A DNA stretch of 39,116 nucleotides from a bacterium (GCA_900299215.1 OMIY01000262.1:1-39116), one strand, 5' to 3'. Shown: positions 1 to 7,683, counted from the first letter of the stretch. Made by a program: numbers and translations. The notes: a model not told the origin generated them from the letters alone.

Positions 1-564
1 CGCCATGCAGGATATATAGCTGCTACCACCTGTTTAGCAGCAGGTCAGGCTAATATTTGCCTAATCCCTGAGGTGCCATTCGAGCTTGAAGGACCGAACG
101 GGCTTCTCCAGCTAGTCGAGGCTAGAGTACGCTCGAGACGGCACTGCGTGATTGTTGTGGCTGAAGGTGCTGGACAGCAGTTTTTTGTGGGCGAGGAGCA
201 GCAACACGATGCTTCCGGCAATATTAAGCTACGCAATATCGGGACGTATCTCCAAGATCGTATCACCGCCTATTGCAAGGAGCGTGGGCTTGATATGACA
301 CTTAAATACATCGACCCGAGTTATCTCATCCGTTCAGCTCCGGCTAATCCCACCGACCAGCTGCTATGTGCGAGGCTAGCTCAAAACGCCGTGCATGCCG
401 CTATGGCCGGCAAATCGGGACTCCTGATCGGCTACTGGCATGGACTCATGACACATGTTCCAATGGCAGCGCTAAGTGGCCGTAAACAGGCCATTAATCC
501 AGAAGGTGAAACCTGGTTCAACGTGCTCGAGACCACGGGTCAACCGGTTCACATTGGGACCTAA
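1..564 (+). CDS. 6-phosphofructokinase, C-terminal part (5' end outside window)
   Basis: The reading frame is open from base 1 to the TAA at 562-564 and encodes about 187 residues. It begins inside the strongly conserved phosphofructokinase segment RHAGYIA, followed by ICLIPEVPF and a VVAEGAGQ stretch. These are the active-site and fold motifs of the PFK superfamily, which phosphorylates fructose 6-phosphate to fructose 1,6-bisphosphate in cytosolic glycolysis. The N-terminal nucleotide-binding half (GGDxx motif) lies outside the window, so I cannot tell an ATP-dependent from a pyrophosphate-dependent enzyme. The C-terminal motif VPMAALSGRKQAINP fits the longer group-II-like enzymes rather than the short E. 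coli PfkA type. The gene is followed 70 bases later by a HAMP protein gene on the same strand. Confidence 0.9.
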   Translation, partial: RHAGYIAATTCLAAGQANICLIPEVPFELEGPNGLLQLVEARVRSRRHCVIVVAEGAGQQFFVGEEQQHDASGNIKLRNIGTYLQDRITAYCKERGLDMTLKYIDPSYLIRSAPANPTDQLLCARLAQNAVHAAMAGKSGLLIGYWHGLMTHVPMAALSGRKQAINPEGETWFNVLETTGQPVHIGT

Positions 565-633
565 AGATTTCGTAGTGACTGCCGATACCACCAACGAGGA
601 CTAATTCCCCCCCGTGTTGGGAAAGGGCTAGCA

Positions 634-1125
634 GTGAGTGCAGGTACCGCTACAGATCTCGAACGTGCGCGCCGTAGTCTCCGGTCGACGGTGATTGAGC
701 CTTTCAAGCAGATCAAGTTTGGGCTCTACGTGATCGGCGTGTCAGTAGCCTTTGTTGGCATCTGTGCACTGATGTTTGTGGTGGCCTTCAACGAGCAGTA
801 CAACCATGTGATGACTATTTTTAACGTAGTAGATCCAAGTCGTCAGTGGGAGCTCGTAACTAATGACGTGTTCTACACAAACGCGATCCGGATTGGTGCG
901 ATGTTGGCACTCTTCATTGCAGTGATGTTTACGATGGTTTTTAAGCTAACACACAGATATTACGGCCCTTTGGTCAGCATCGAACGCTTTGTCGAGCAGG
1001 TCACCGAGGGCGATTACAGCGTTCGCTGCAAAATCCGCGAAAAAGATGAACTGCACGATCTGGTCGGCAAGCTGAACCATATGGCTGAGGTGTTAGAGGG
1101 GCGTCACAAGCAGAACCGCGGGTGA
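634..1125 (+). CDS. Two-TM HAMP-domain protein without output domain
   Basis: This 163-residue protein starts at GTG 634 with GAAAGGG at 621-627 as ribosome binding site. Hydrophobic segments lie at about 30-52 and 84-106, separated by a short periplasmic loop of about 30 residues. A HAMP-like segment (about 107-156) follows, with PLVSIERFVEQVTEGDYS and the DEL/DLxxKLN heptad pattern of the second helix. HAMP modules normally relay a transmembrane signal to a kinase, methyl-accepting or cyclase domain. Here the chain ends right after the HAMP, so the protein must act through a partner or as a dimeric membrane scaffold. Stand-alone HAMP proteins of this size are known in deltaproteobacterial-type genomes. 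The function is not assignable. Confidence 0.85.
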   Translation: MSAGTATDLERARRSLRSTVIEPFKQIKFGLYVIGVSVAFVGICALMFVVAFNEQYNHVMTIFNVVDPSRQWELVTNDVFYTNAIRIGAMLALFIAVMFTMVFKLTHRYYGPLVSIERFVEQVTEGDYSVRCKIREKDELHDLVGKLNHMAEVLEGRHKQNRG

Positions 1126-1198
1126 AAATGTCCTTGCACTTTTGCACGGACCTAGTTACCTTCGGCAACCCTATATCACTAGCAGTTGGAGTTCTGAC

Positions 1199-1303
1199 TT
1201 GCACGGTTCTAGACACAGAAGAAAACATCCCAAAGGTCGCCGCAAAGTTGGTCGTAAAAAGCGTAGGATGATGCGCAAGCGTCGCCAGCTCCGGACTATC
1301 TAA
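1199..1303 (+). CDS. Very small Arg/Lys-rich protein (34 aa)
   Basis: A TTG-initiated frame of 34 codons ends in TAA at 1301-1303. TTGGAG at 1186-1191 gives a well-spaced ribosome binding site. The product starts MHGSRHRRKHPKGRRK and continues with GRKKRRMMRKRRQLRTI. It has 12 Arg and 6 Lys in 34 residues and no acidic residue at all. Such composition is typical of RNA-binding ribosome-associated peptides (bL34, bL36, THX and the bacterial COX24/AURKAIP1-like proteins). I cannot align it convincingly with any of these, so ribosome association is inference. It sits between a HAMP gene and a hairpin region and is read as a stand-alone transcription unit. The absence of acidic residues, the Shine-Dalgarno sequence and a downstream hairpin argue for a real gene. 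Confidence 0.62.
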   Translation: MHGSRHRRKHPKGRRKVGRKKRRMMRKRRQLRTI

Positions 1304-1324
1304 GCGTAGCTGACATCAGAGCTG

Positions 1325-1383
1325 GACCGATCAAGCACCTGGGGATTTGGTTTTTCTACCAAAGTTTAATTGGTGCTTCGGTC
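1325..1383 (+). promoter_or_regulatory. Long nested RNA hairpin in leader region
   Basis: GACCG (1325-1329) pairs with CGGTC (1379-1383), AAGCACC (1333-1339) with GGTGCTT (1372-1378), and inside these TTTGG (1346-1350) pairs with CCAAA (1359-1363). All three stems are perfect and collinear. The outer stem is followed by TGTTTTG. It could be the terminator of the small basic gene just upstream, or the first half of a cis-acting leader for the genes at 1550-4719. I do not recognise a known riboswitch class. Confidence 0.5.
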
Positions 1384-1392
1384 TGTTTTGAG

Positions 1393-1450
1393 GAAAAAAC
1401 ATCTTGGCGATCAGGCAACAGCCTGTAATCGGCCGGGATGGTTTTTTTTT
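1393..1450 (+). terminator. Strong rho-independent terminator
   Basis: CATC (1400-1403) pairs with GATG (1437-1440), the inner CAGGC/GCCTG stem has an AACA loop, and CGAT/ATCG lies between. The stem is preceded by an A-tract and followed by nine T (1442-1450). It lies in the 424-base stretch between the HAMP gene and the next long coding region. It ends transcription from the small basic gene or attenuates transcription into the coiled-coil/Lon operon. Its presence rules out a start of the downstream gene near 1370. Confidence 0.75.
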
Positions 1451-1549
1451 GTTAAGTTTTTCGATACTTCCTGCCTTGTCCCCATGTTATCCTATCAGGA
1501 CGCCGCAAAGGATAGTGGACGTCTCAACCATGGAATGGGGAAGGCCTCG

Positions 1550-2242
1550 ATGATGCTCGACTTTATCTGTGAACTCGAGAGGGTTATTGGCAAGTGGCCC
1601 GAGGCCACAAGTTGGACTCTGGCACAAATCGCTGACAAGACCAAAACTGGTGTGCCGCAAGTGGTCGACATCTTGTCGGACACCCTGGATCGCGAACTCG
1701 AGGTCCACGAGACCCTCACCCAGGTCGAGGCGGCTCAAGTTCTCGCGAATCTAAAAGAGCGCATGGCTGGCGAACTTGCTGCCCGCCAAAAGCGCCTAGA
1801 CGAACGTCGCGAAAAGGCGATTCGTGCCTACGACAATACCATGGAAAAGGTTCGGGTACTCCTCGCCGCGAAAAACTGGCGCAGTGCCTACAAGACTCTC
1901 GGCTACTATGTTGGCTGTAACGAAAAAGACCTGCCCGAGGATTTACTGCTTACATTATGCGGTGAGTGTCTTAGGCTGGGAGCAAAGAGCGAGGCCAACA
2001 TGCAGGAGCTCAGCCAGTGGCTGCGCAAAGGTATCAATGCCTGTATGACCACGCCTTCAGCCGAATGGACAGAAGAAGCTATAGATTTTATCGATGCTTA
2101 CGGCCAAGTTTTTGTAGACGACAGCAGTCAACGTGGCAGAAAGTTAATCGAGAACGTACTGGAAACCATCAAAGATCAGGCAGCTCAACATAATCTTATG
2201 ACACGCTACGATGAAGTCGTACGGGAGCTGCGGGTTCTGTAA
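1550..2242 (+). CDS. Helical/coiled-coil protein of unknown function, upstream of Lon-like protease
   Basis: I place the start at ATG 1550 (or the adjacent ATG 1553), because GGGGAAGG at 1537-1543 is a good ribosome binding site. Longer in-frame starts lie across or just after a terminator. The product is about 230 residues with no signal peptide or membrane segment. Near the N-terminus, WTLAQIADKTKTGVPQVVD could form a helix-turn-helix. Residues about 55-110 are a charged coiled coil rich in Glu, Arg and Lys (KERMAGELAARQKRLDERRE). The rest looks all-helical. The stop is 17 bases before the GTG of the Lon-like protease gene, so the two are very likely cotranscribed and may act together, for example as adaptor or substrate. 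I do not recognise the family. Confidence 0.8.
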   Translation: MMLDFICELERVIGKWPEATSWTLAQIADKTKTGVPQVVDILSDTLDRELEVHETLTQVEAAQVLANLKERMAGELAARQKRLDERREKAIRAYDNTMEKVRVLLAAKNWRSAYKTLGYYVGCNEKDLPEDLLLTLCGECLRLGAKSEANMQELSQWLRKGINACMTTPSAEWTEEAIDFIDAYGQVFVDDSSQRGRKLIENVLETIKDQAAQHNLMTRYDEVVRELRVL

Positions 2243-2259
2243 CGCAAAAGGGATCACCT

Positions 2260-4719
2260 GTGCCTAAAAAGCAGTTGCGGCCGACCGAGCGCAAGAAGCC
2301 TGCGGCAGCAAAGGCGGCGCGCTGGACACTACCCAAACCAGTGCCAGCGCGCCTGACATATCTCAAGTGTCCAACCAGCTTATTTAAGTTTAAGGACACC
2401 TCGGACCTAGCCAAATCCCATGACATCATCGCCCAAGATCGAGCGGTTGGTGCAATCAACATGGGCCTAGGGATCCGCAAGCCCGGCTATAATATCTACG
2501 TCGCTGGAATTCAGGGTACGGGCAAGACGAGTGTCATTCGCTCCTTTCTCGAAGAATGGTCGAGCGATTCCCCACGCCCCTGTGACTATATTTACGTCTA
2601 CGACTTTGAAGATACCGAATCTCCTAAGGCGATCAAAATGCCGGCGGGTGAAGGTCGCAAGTTTAAAAAGCAGATGGACGCACTGATTAAACAGCTGCGC
2701 GAATTAGTGCCGTCGGCACTACAAAGCGAAGACTACGAAAACGCTGTTAACGCCTACGTCTCTGCCTCCAATGAACGCAAAGCCAAGCTTTACGCCGAGC
2801 TAGAAAAACTTGCCAAGTCGATGGACTTCGTCATCAAGTCGACCCGCATGGGGATCGAGACGATTCCAGTGGTTGATGGGCGCGCGTTGACCGAAAAAGA
2901 GTACAGTAAACTCGGTGACGCCGATCGTGAATCAATCGAGGACAGACGGTCCCAGCTCGAACCTGAAGTCCTCGATTTTGCCAGAAAAGTACGGGCAATC
3001 GAGCAGGAAACCAGTGGCTTTGTCGAGTCACTGCGCAATGACCTTGGTCTGAATCTCGTGGGTCGTGAGATCGACCCTTTGCTTGAAGAGTATAAGGATC
3101 ATAGTGAGATTGCCGCACATCTGACCGCAGTCAAAAACCATATTCTGGAAAACTTGCTAGATTTTGTCGACGAGAGTCACGAGCAAGAGCAAGAACCTGC
3201 GCACATGATGAACGAAGAGCGCGATCGTTTTGTCAAATACAAGGTCAACGTATTTGTCGACAATACAAACGTTCAAGGCGCTCCAGTCATCATCGAATCA
3301 AATCCGACCTACTACAATTTGTTCGGTCGGATCGAAAAAAATGTCGAACACGGCATGTACCTAACCGATTTCACCATGATCAAAGCCGGTGCCATCCATC
3401 GTGCCAACGGTGGGTACTTGGTGCTGAATGCCATGGATATCTTTAAAACCACGAGCATTTGGGACACGCTGAAACGAGCTCTGAAAAATCGTCTCGGTTT
3501 CATTGAAGATATGGGTGAGCAGTATTCACTTTTGCCGACATCAGGCTTAAGACCGGTGCCAATTCCGCTCGATGTCAAAGTGATCCTTATCGGCAATAAC
3601 GACATCTATCACTTGCTTCACTCCGGTGATGAGGATTTCCATAAAATCTTCAAAATCAAAGCGGATTTTGATCACCGGATGACCCGCAATGCAGAGACTG
3701 TCAACGCCTATGCGAGCTTCATCGCTACGCGTACTCACGTCGAAAACTTGCTCCCATTCAATGCGGATGGAATCGCAGCCGTGGTTGAGTATGGCTCGCG
3801 TATGGTGGAAGATCAGCGTTTTCTCTCAACGCAGTTTGCTGAAATCAAAGATCTGACAATTGAAAGTGACTACCTCGCTCGTGGTGAGAAGGCCAAAGAG
3901 GTGACGCGATCGCATGTCGAGCAAGCTTTGGACTTAAAGCATCACCGCTTAAGTTTGGTTGAGGAGCAAATGCTCGAAATGGTACGCCAGGAAGACATCA
4001 TGCTGAGTGTCGATGGCAGCCGCATCGGTCAGGTAAACGGACTAGCGGTGTATGACCTGGGCGATTTTTCTTTTGGTAAATTGGGTCGCATCACTTGCAC
4101 CGTATCGATGACCCGCGAGGGCATCTTTAATATCGAGAGAGCCAGTCGCCTTTCAGGCAAGATCCACGACAAAGGTATATTTATCCTTAGCAGCTTTCTT
4201 AATGCTATTTTAGCTAAGGAGGAAGCCCTAGGTATAGCTGCCAGTATTTGTTTCGAGCAGTCTTACGGTGTGATCGACGGTGACAGTGCCACCGTTGCCG
4301 AAACCGTGGCCGTGCTCAGCTCACTGGCTGAAATACCTGTGCATCAGCATGTTGCAATGACTGGCAGCCTTAATCAATTCGGCGATGTGCAGCCGGTAGG
4401 CGGAATCAATGAAAAGGTCGAAGGCTTCTTCAAAACTGCGCGCTTGATTGGCAAAGGTAAGTGTTACGACGTCTTGGTTCCGGCACAAAATATCCCTAAT
4501 CTCATGCTTCACTCCGAGGTTAGAGCTGCTATTGATGCTAGGAAATTTAGAATCTTCCCTATACGTAGCATCAATGATGCCTTTGAGCTAGCCACTGGAG
4601 TACCTTTGGGCTACACGCAAGTGCAGCACGATGCGTTTCCCGAAGGAACTGCACTGGCCACCATTGTGGCCAAGTTGGCTAAACTCAGGAAGGCTAAAAA
4701 AGCCAAGAAACACGACTAA
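2260..4719 (+). CDS. LonB-like ATP-dependent protease (AAA_32/Lon_C family)
   Basis: This 819-residue cytosolic AAA+ protease starts at GTG 2260, with AAAAGGGAT as ribosome binding site. The Walker A motif GIQGTGKT is at 83-90. A long charged helical insertion (about 120-320) precedes the second half of the ATPase core, with NGGYLVLNAMDI as the likely Walker B region. The C-terminal Lon protease domain carries Ser676 in DGDSAT and Lys719 in GGINEKVEGF. Their 43-residue spacing matches the Ser-Lys dyad of E. coli Lon (679/722). It lacks the N-terminal substrate domain of classical Lon. This makes it a member of the group that includes E. coli YcbZ (COG1067), which degrades damaged or regulatory proteins. 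The tail is Lys-rich (KLRKAKKAKKHD). It follows the coiled-coil gene with a 17-base gap. Confidence 0.95.
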   Translation: MPKKQLRPTERKKPAAAKAARWTLPKPVPARLTYLKCPTSLFKFKDTSDLAKSHDIIAQDRAVGAINMGLGIRKPGYNIYVAGIQGTGKTSVIRSFLEEWSSDSPRPCDYIYVYDFEDTESPKAIKMPAGEGRKFKKQMDALIKQLRELVPSALQSEDYENAVNAYVSASNERKAKLYAELEKLAKSMDFVIKSTRMGIETIPVVDGRALTEKEYSKLGDADRESIEDRRSQLEPEVLDFARKVRAIEQETSGFVESLRNDLGLNLVGREIDPLLEEYKDHSEIAAHLTAVKNHILENLLDFVDESHEQEQEPAHMMNEERDRFVKYKVNVFVDNTNVQGAPVIIESNPTYYNLFGRIEKNVEHGMYLTDFTMIKAGAIHRANGGYLVLNAMDIFKTTSIWDTLKRALKNRLGFIEDMGEQYSLLPTSGLRPVPIPLDVKVILIGNNDIYHLLHSGDEDFHKIFKIKADFDHRMTRNAETVNAYASFIATRTHVENLLPFNADGIAAVVEYGSRMVEDQRFLSTQFAEIKDLTIESDYLARGEKAKEVTRSHVEQALDLKHHRLSLVEEQMLEMVRQEDIMLSVDGSRIGQVNGLAVYDLGDFSFGKLGRITCTVSMTREGIFNIERASRLSGKIHDKGIFILSSFLNAILAKEEALGIAASICFEQSYGVIDGDSATVAETVAVLSSLAEIPVHQHVAMTGSLNQFGDVQPVGGINEKVEGFFKTARLIGKGKCYDVLVPAQNIPNLMLHSEVRAAIDARKFRIFPIRSINDAFELATGVPLGYTQVQHDAFPEGTALATIVAKLAKLRKAKKAKKHD

Positions 4720-4779
4720 TTTCAGGCTAGAAATCTAAGAAAACTGGGAAACACGACAAATCTGGGCCTGAACGTATTT

Positions 4780-5712
4780 ATGGACAATGTAGAAGAACTC
4801 AAAGCCAGGGCGCGTCTTAAAGCCGCAATTCGGTCTTTTTTTGCTCAAAAAGATTATCTCGAGGTCGATACACCTATCGCAGTGCCTACCCCAGGCACTG
4901 AGGTCCATCTGCGCTACTTCGCTACGGCTTGGGTGGATCACAGCGGTAAGCCACATCCGCTATATCTACGTTCAAGTCCCGAACTTCATATGAAGAAGCT
5001 ACTGGCATTTGGAGCTGACCGCATTTTTCAGCTAGCTCCTTGTTTTCGAAATTGGGGCGAAACATCCGACTGGCACCGCCCTGAATTCACCATGCTTGAA
5101 TGGTATGAAAAAGGTCTTTCATTTACAGCTTTGATCGATCAAACGGAAAGTCTAATTCGCTACTGCAATGAGATCATGGGTGGTCAACTCAAGCTTCCCG
5201 CTCAAATTGAGCGCATCAGTGTAGCCGAAGCATTCGAGCGCTGGGTGGGTATTCAACTCATCGACCACGATAAGGACTTAGCCGCCAAGGGCATCGCTTG
5301 CGGAGCCATTTCTCTCAGAGACGACGACGACTTTGAAACTGCGTTCTTCAAGCTACTCCTCGAACGCGTAGAGCCAGGCCTAAGTGAACTCGGTGCTGCC
5401 ATTCTCTATGATTACCCAGAGTCTCAAGCTGCATTAGCCACAGTTCGAGACGGCGTCGCTAAAAGATTTGAGATCTATATTGGACGAGTCGAGCTTTGTA
5501 ATGGTTTTGAAGAACTACTCGACGCAGATGCCAACGCATCTCGTATTCGCGAAAGTCACCGGCGGCGCAGTGAATTAGGGTACGAGGTACCAGCCGAAGA
5601 TGAGTCGTTCTATGCAGCGCTCCGTAAGGGAATTCCACCTTGTTCCGGCAATGCCCTCGGATTCGACCGCCTCCTGGCGCTGCTACATGGCCGTGATAAA
5701 TTGCTAAGATAA
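4780..5712 (+). CDS. epmA: EF-P lysine aminoacylase (lysyl-tRNA synthetase-like)
   Basis: The 310-residue protein is a class II aminoacyl-tRNA synthetase catalytic core without the OB-fold anticodon-binding domain of LysS. The length and sequence match EpmA (also GenX/PoxA/YjeA). Motif 1 lies in YLEVDTPIAVPTPGTE, motif 2 at about 83-109 in FQLAPCFRNWGETSDWHRPE, and motif 3 at about 289-304 in GNALGFDRLLALLHG. EpmA activates (R)-beta-lysine, or lysine, and attaches it to a conserved lysine of elongation factor P. This helps ribosomes pass polyproline stretches. Neither efp nor epmB is visible in the window. The ATG at 4780 has only a weak ribosome binding site, and it lies 60 bases after the Lon-like gene, possibly in the same transcript. 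Confidence 0.92.
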   Translation: MDNVEELKARARLKAAIRSFFAQKDYLEVDTPIAVPTPGTEVHLRYFATAWVDHSGKPHPLYLRSSPELHMKKLLAFGADRIFQLAPCFRNWGETSDWHRPEFTMLEWYEKGLSFTALIDQTESLIRYCNEIMGGQLKLPAQIERISVAEAFERWVGIQLIDHDKDLAAKGIACGAISLRDDDDFETAFFKLLLERVEPGLSELGAAILYDYPESQAALATVRDGVAKRFEIYIGRVELCNGFEELLDADANASRIRESHRRRSELGYEVPAEDESFYAALRKGIPPCSGNALGFDRLLALLHGRDKLLR

Positions 5713-5723
5713 TTAAAATTTAT

Positions 5724-5748
5724 AAGTTTGCTCAAGCAACTTTAGAAT
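5724..5748 (+). terminator. Weak terminator-like hairpin after epmA
   Basis: AAGTTTGCT pairs with AGCAACTT across a CA loop with one bulged T, and is followed by TAGAATTT. The stem is short and AT-rich, so termination is only plausible. Confidence 0.3.
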
Positions 5749-5811
5749 TTGTCCGACAAGTAGTGTGGGAGACCTGGAGGGAACTTCTAACTCCCCTAAC
5801 GGAGGCTAGTC

Positions 5812-6372
5812 ATGAGCCTCGACAAATTGAAACTCAGATCGATTGGACTTAAACCCGATCCAGACCGAGTTTGGATGGTTGCCAGCGTTGGCGCTCATGA
5901 ATGTGGCCCACTCTTGCCCGAGGAAGTGCTTAGCCTTGGTCTGCACGGGGGCGTCCATGCGATGCAAGTTTGGCATATGCTCAGACCCTCTGACGTTCGG
6001 CTTTTTAGTGACATCGAGCCCGAACTCAAACTTCTAGTTTCACCTGAGAAACGCCAAGGACCTCCGCGCGCACACTGTCAGGCCACAGTTCTTCTACAGC
6101 TCCGCAACCAATCGATCATCCACGCCGAAAGTATCGACTTAGCAGCAAATGGTATGCTGATGCGCTTGGATCGAGGGATGCTTAGTGTCGGTTCGCAGCT
6201 AAACCTAACCGCGAGTCACACGTTGTTTCTGTCCTCCTTCACAACCAGAGGCCGGGTCGCTCGGAAAGTCAGCGAGTTAATTTACGCTGTAGAGTTTTTG
6301 GAACCGAGTGACGAAGTTCGTCGTGTCATTGAGGCGTTCCTAATCATGGCTAGCAATCGGGATGCTGCATAG
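5812..6372 (+). CDS. PilZ-domain protein with N-terminal GYF_2-like region
   Basis: The ATG at 5812 follows ACGGAGG with ideal spacing. The 186-residue soluble protein has two parts. Residues about 18-70 (VWMVASVGAHECGPLLPEEV) resemble the small GYF_2/DUF4339 fold, in which a Trp and a GPxxxEE stretch are typical. Residues about 84-182 resemble a PilZ domain, the usual receptor for cyclic di-GMP. The second PilZ motif is present as DLAANGM, with Ala where Ser is usual. The RxxxR motif is not clean (KRQGPPRAH), so ligand binding is uncertain. A diguanylate cyclase is encoded at 14929-15927, which makes a c-di-GMP circuit reasonable but unproven. The gene ends in TAG. Confidence 0.75.
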   Translation: MSLDKLKLRSIGLKPDPDRVWMVASVGAHECGPLLPEEVLSLGLHGGVHAMQVWHMLRPSDVRLFSDIEPELKLLVSPEKRQGPPRAHCQATVLLQLRNQSIIHAESIDLAANGMLMRLDRGMLSVGSQLNLTASHTLFLSSFTTRGRVARKVSELIYAVEFLEPSDEVRRVIEAFLIMASNRDAA

Positions 6373-6465
6373 CTGACTTAAAAAGTTTGACTCTCATGTC
6401 ACTTCCTCTCCGCATCTATCTATGATTCATTGACTGCAATCTGTTGACCTTTGCTTGGGTATTTC

Positions 6466-6885
6466 ATGCAGACTTTGTCATCATGCGTGCTTATTGCGGT
6501 GGGATTTTATTTAGTGCAATTAAATATAAAGCAATGGAACAAGTTGGACTTGTTGCTAAGCACATCAGTAGTGAGATGGCAGGACGAGTTTGATCTTAGA
6601 ATCTGCGCCAATTTAGCAGCGGCCGAGGCAAATCTTGTTAGTGCGTGGGAAATACTACCTCCTAACGCCGGAAATTTGAGGGAACGTTTTCGCGCATTGG
6701 CTGAGGTTCAGCGTGACCAACTTTTTGACCGTTACCCTGACGCACCCAAACCTGATCACCATGGTGTTTGCGCCGGATCGCAACAGATAAAATTGGCTAC
6801 GTCCTTACATCGAGAAGATAGAGACGAGGCATTTTCTAAAGCAAACTTGGTTAGCCGCTTTACATCGAATACGAGTCAGAGGTAA
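6466..6885 (+). CDS. Small membrane-anchored protein of unknown function (first of three)
   Basis: A frame of about 139 residues runs from ATG 6466, or TTG 6451, to TAA at 6883-6885. An in-frame TGA at 6445-6447 bounds it upstream. One hydrophobic N-terminal helix (SSCVLIAVGFYLVQL) is followed by a soluble, probably extracytoplasmic domain with two Cys residues. No convincing Shine-Dalgarno sequence precedes either start, and I do not recognise a family. It opens a run of three small same-strand genes spaced by 10 bases and then overlapping, so they are probably one transcript. The single N-terminal helix recalls minor pilins, but I see no prepilin-peptidase motif. AT content is somewhat higher than in the neighbouring genes. 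Confidence 0.5.
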   Translation: MQTLSSCVLIAVGFYLVQLNIKQWNKLDLLLSTSVVRWQDEFDLRICANLAAAEANLVSAWEILPPNAGNLRERFRALAEVQRDQLFDRYPDAPKPDHHGVCAGSQQIKLATSLHREDRDEAFSKANLVSRFTSNTSQR

Positions 6886-6895
6886 CAACTGGACC

Positions 6896-7258
6896 ATGCA
6901 TTCATTACAGCTTCTTCTGGTTGCGAGTATGCTTAATATCGGTACTTTCAAATTGATGAAAGAGTCTATCCAGACCACAAATAGATTTCTTTCATTGTTT
7001 GATGACGAAAAAATGTCTCCACTTTACTGTCATCAATCCCTAAGTTCACTAATCACAAATGGTCCTCGACATCATTTGCGTATACCGAATAACGGTACAC
7101 CAATGGCTGTAAACTGCATTCCTGGTCGCTATGATTTGGCCTCTCCAGTTAGATACGATGAAAGCTTGGCTCCAGCGTTCTGTGCCTTAACTAAAGTAAG
7201 TGATGGTGAAGAACCCGCAGTTTCTCTGCTGAAAGTGAAACTATGCGATTCTCATTAA
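6896..7258 (+). CDS. Small secreted or anchored protein of unknown function (second of three)
   Basis: This frame of 120 residues starts at ATG 6896, ten bases after the previous stop. The nearest purine-rich site is GAGG about 13 bases upstream, inside the end of the previous gene. The N-terminus (LQLLLVASMLNIGTF) is hydrophobic and may be a signal anchor. The rest is polar with four Cys (YCHQ, NCIPG, FCAL, LCDS), which suggests disulfide bonds in the periplasm. No known family is recognised. The gene's 3' end overlaps the next gene by 16 bases, which supports an operon with translational coupling. Confidence 0.5.
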   Translation: MHSLQLLLVASMLNIGTFKLMKESIQTTNRFLSLFDDEKMSPLYCHQSLSSLITNGPRHHLRIPNNGTPMAVNCIPGRYDLASPVRYDESLAPAFCALTKVSDGEEPAVSLLKVKLCDSH

Positions 7259-7683
7259 GTCTCAATGGGTGGCCTCCTCTCGCGTCACACACAGCTGCGC
7301 TACTACTCGGCGTGGCTTTAGCGAATTCTTCCTGGGGACAGGGCGAAATCCCTCTCCAATTAAAGCCAAAATCTGTGGCTTTTTCTCTGAATTCAGGGCA
7401 AGTGCAATGGCTTGATCAAGGGCGCGTTCATCCGGGCATGGAGGTGCACCTACTTAAAAGATCGACGGACGGAGAGTTTTGTCGACTGAGCACTACGCCT
7501 TGGATCGTTATGACCAAAGACGCGAACTGGATCATCAGTACTCAGATGCGTGAGGCCGAAATTTGCACCGGATTTTTTAAAGCTCTGTCGGATAAACAGT
7601 TGTCATTCTCAGGTAGCAGACAATCGTCTTTGATTAGAAGTTGCCAACATTCGCCGCGTGTAATTTACGGATCTACCGACTGA
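7243..7683 (+). CDS. Small exported protein of unknown function (third of three)
   Basis: The ATG at 7243 lies 16 bases inside the preceding gene. The 146-residue product has a signal peptide-like N-terminus. A hydrophobic stretch (HTAALLLGVALANSSW) ends in small residues, so cleavage near residue 33 is likely. The mature part has a few Cys (FCRL, ICTG, SCQH) and no recognisable domain. The three-gene set lies between a PilZ gene and an outer-membrane barrel gene. Its products all look envelope-located, so a shared envelope task such as surface-structure assembly is possible but is inference. No terminator is visible in the following 139 bases. Confidence 0.5.
   Translation: MRFSLSLNGWPPLASHTAALLLGVALANSSWGQGEIPLQLKPKSVAFSLNSGQVQWLDQGRVHPGMEVHLLKRSTDGEFCRLSTTPWIVMTKDANWIISTQMREAEICTGFFKALSDKQLSFSGSRQSSLIRSCQHSPRVIYGSTD

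Noticed and set aside
1370-1549. N-terminal extension of the coiled-coil gene back to a TTG at 1370
   Set aside because: The extension runs through an intrinsic terminator (1393-1450). A good ribosome binding site stands before ATG 1550.
4780-5712. Full lysyl-tRNA synthetase (lysS)
   Set aside because: The N-terminal anticodon-binding OB domain is missing and the length (310 aa) fits EpmA, not LysS (about 500 aa).
6466-7258. Tad/Flp or type IV minor pilins
   Set aside because: The single N-terminal helix fits in general, but no prepilin-peptidase cleavage motif and no pilus assembly gene are seen nearby.
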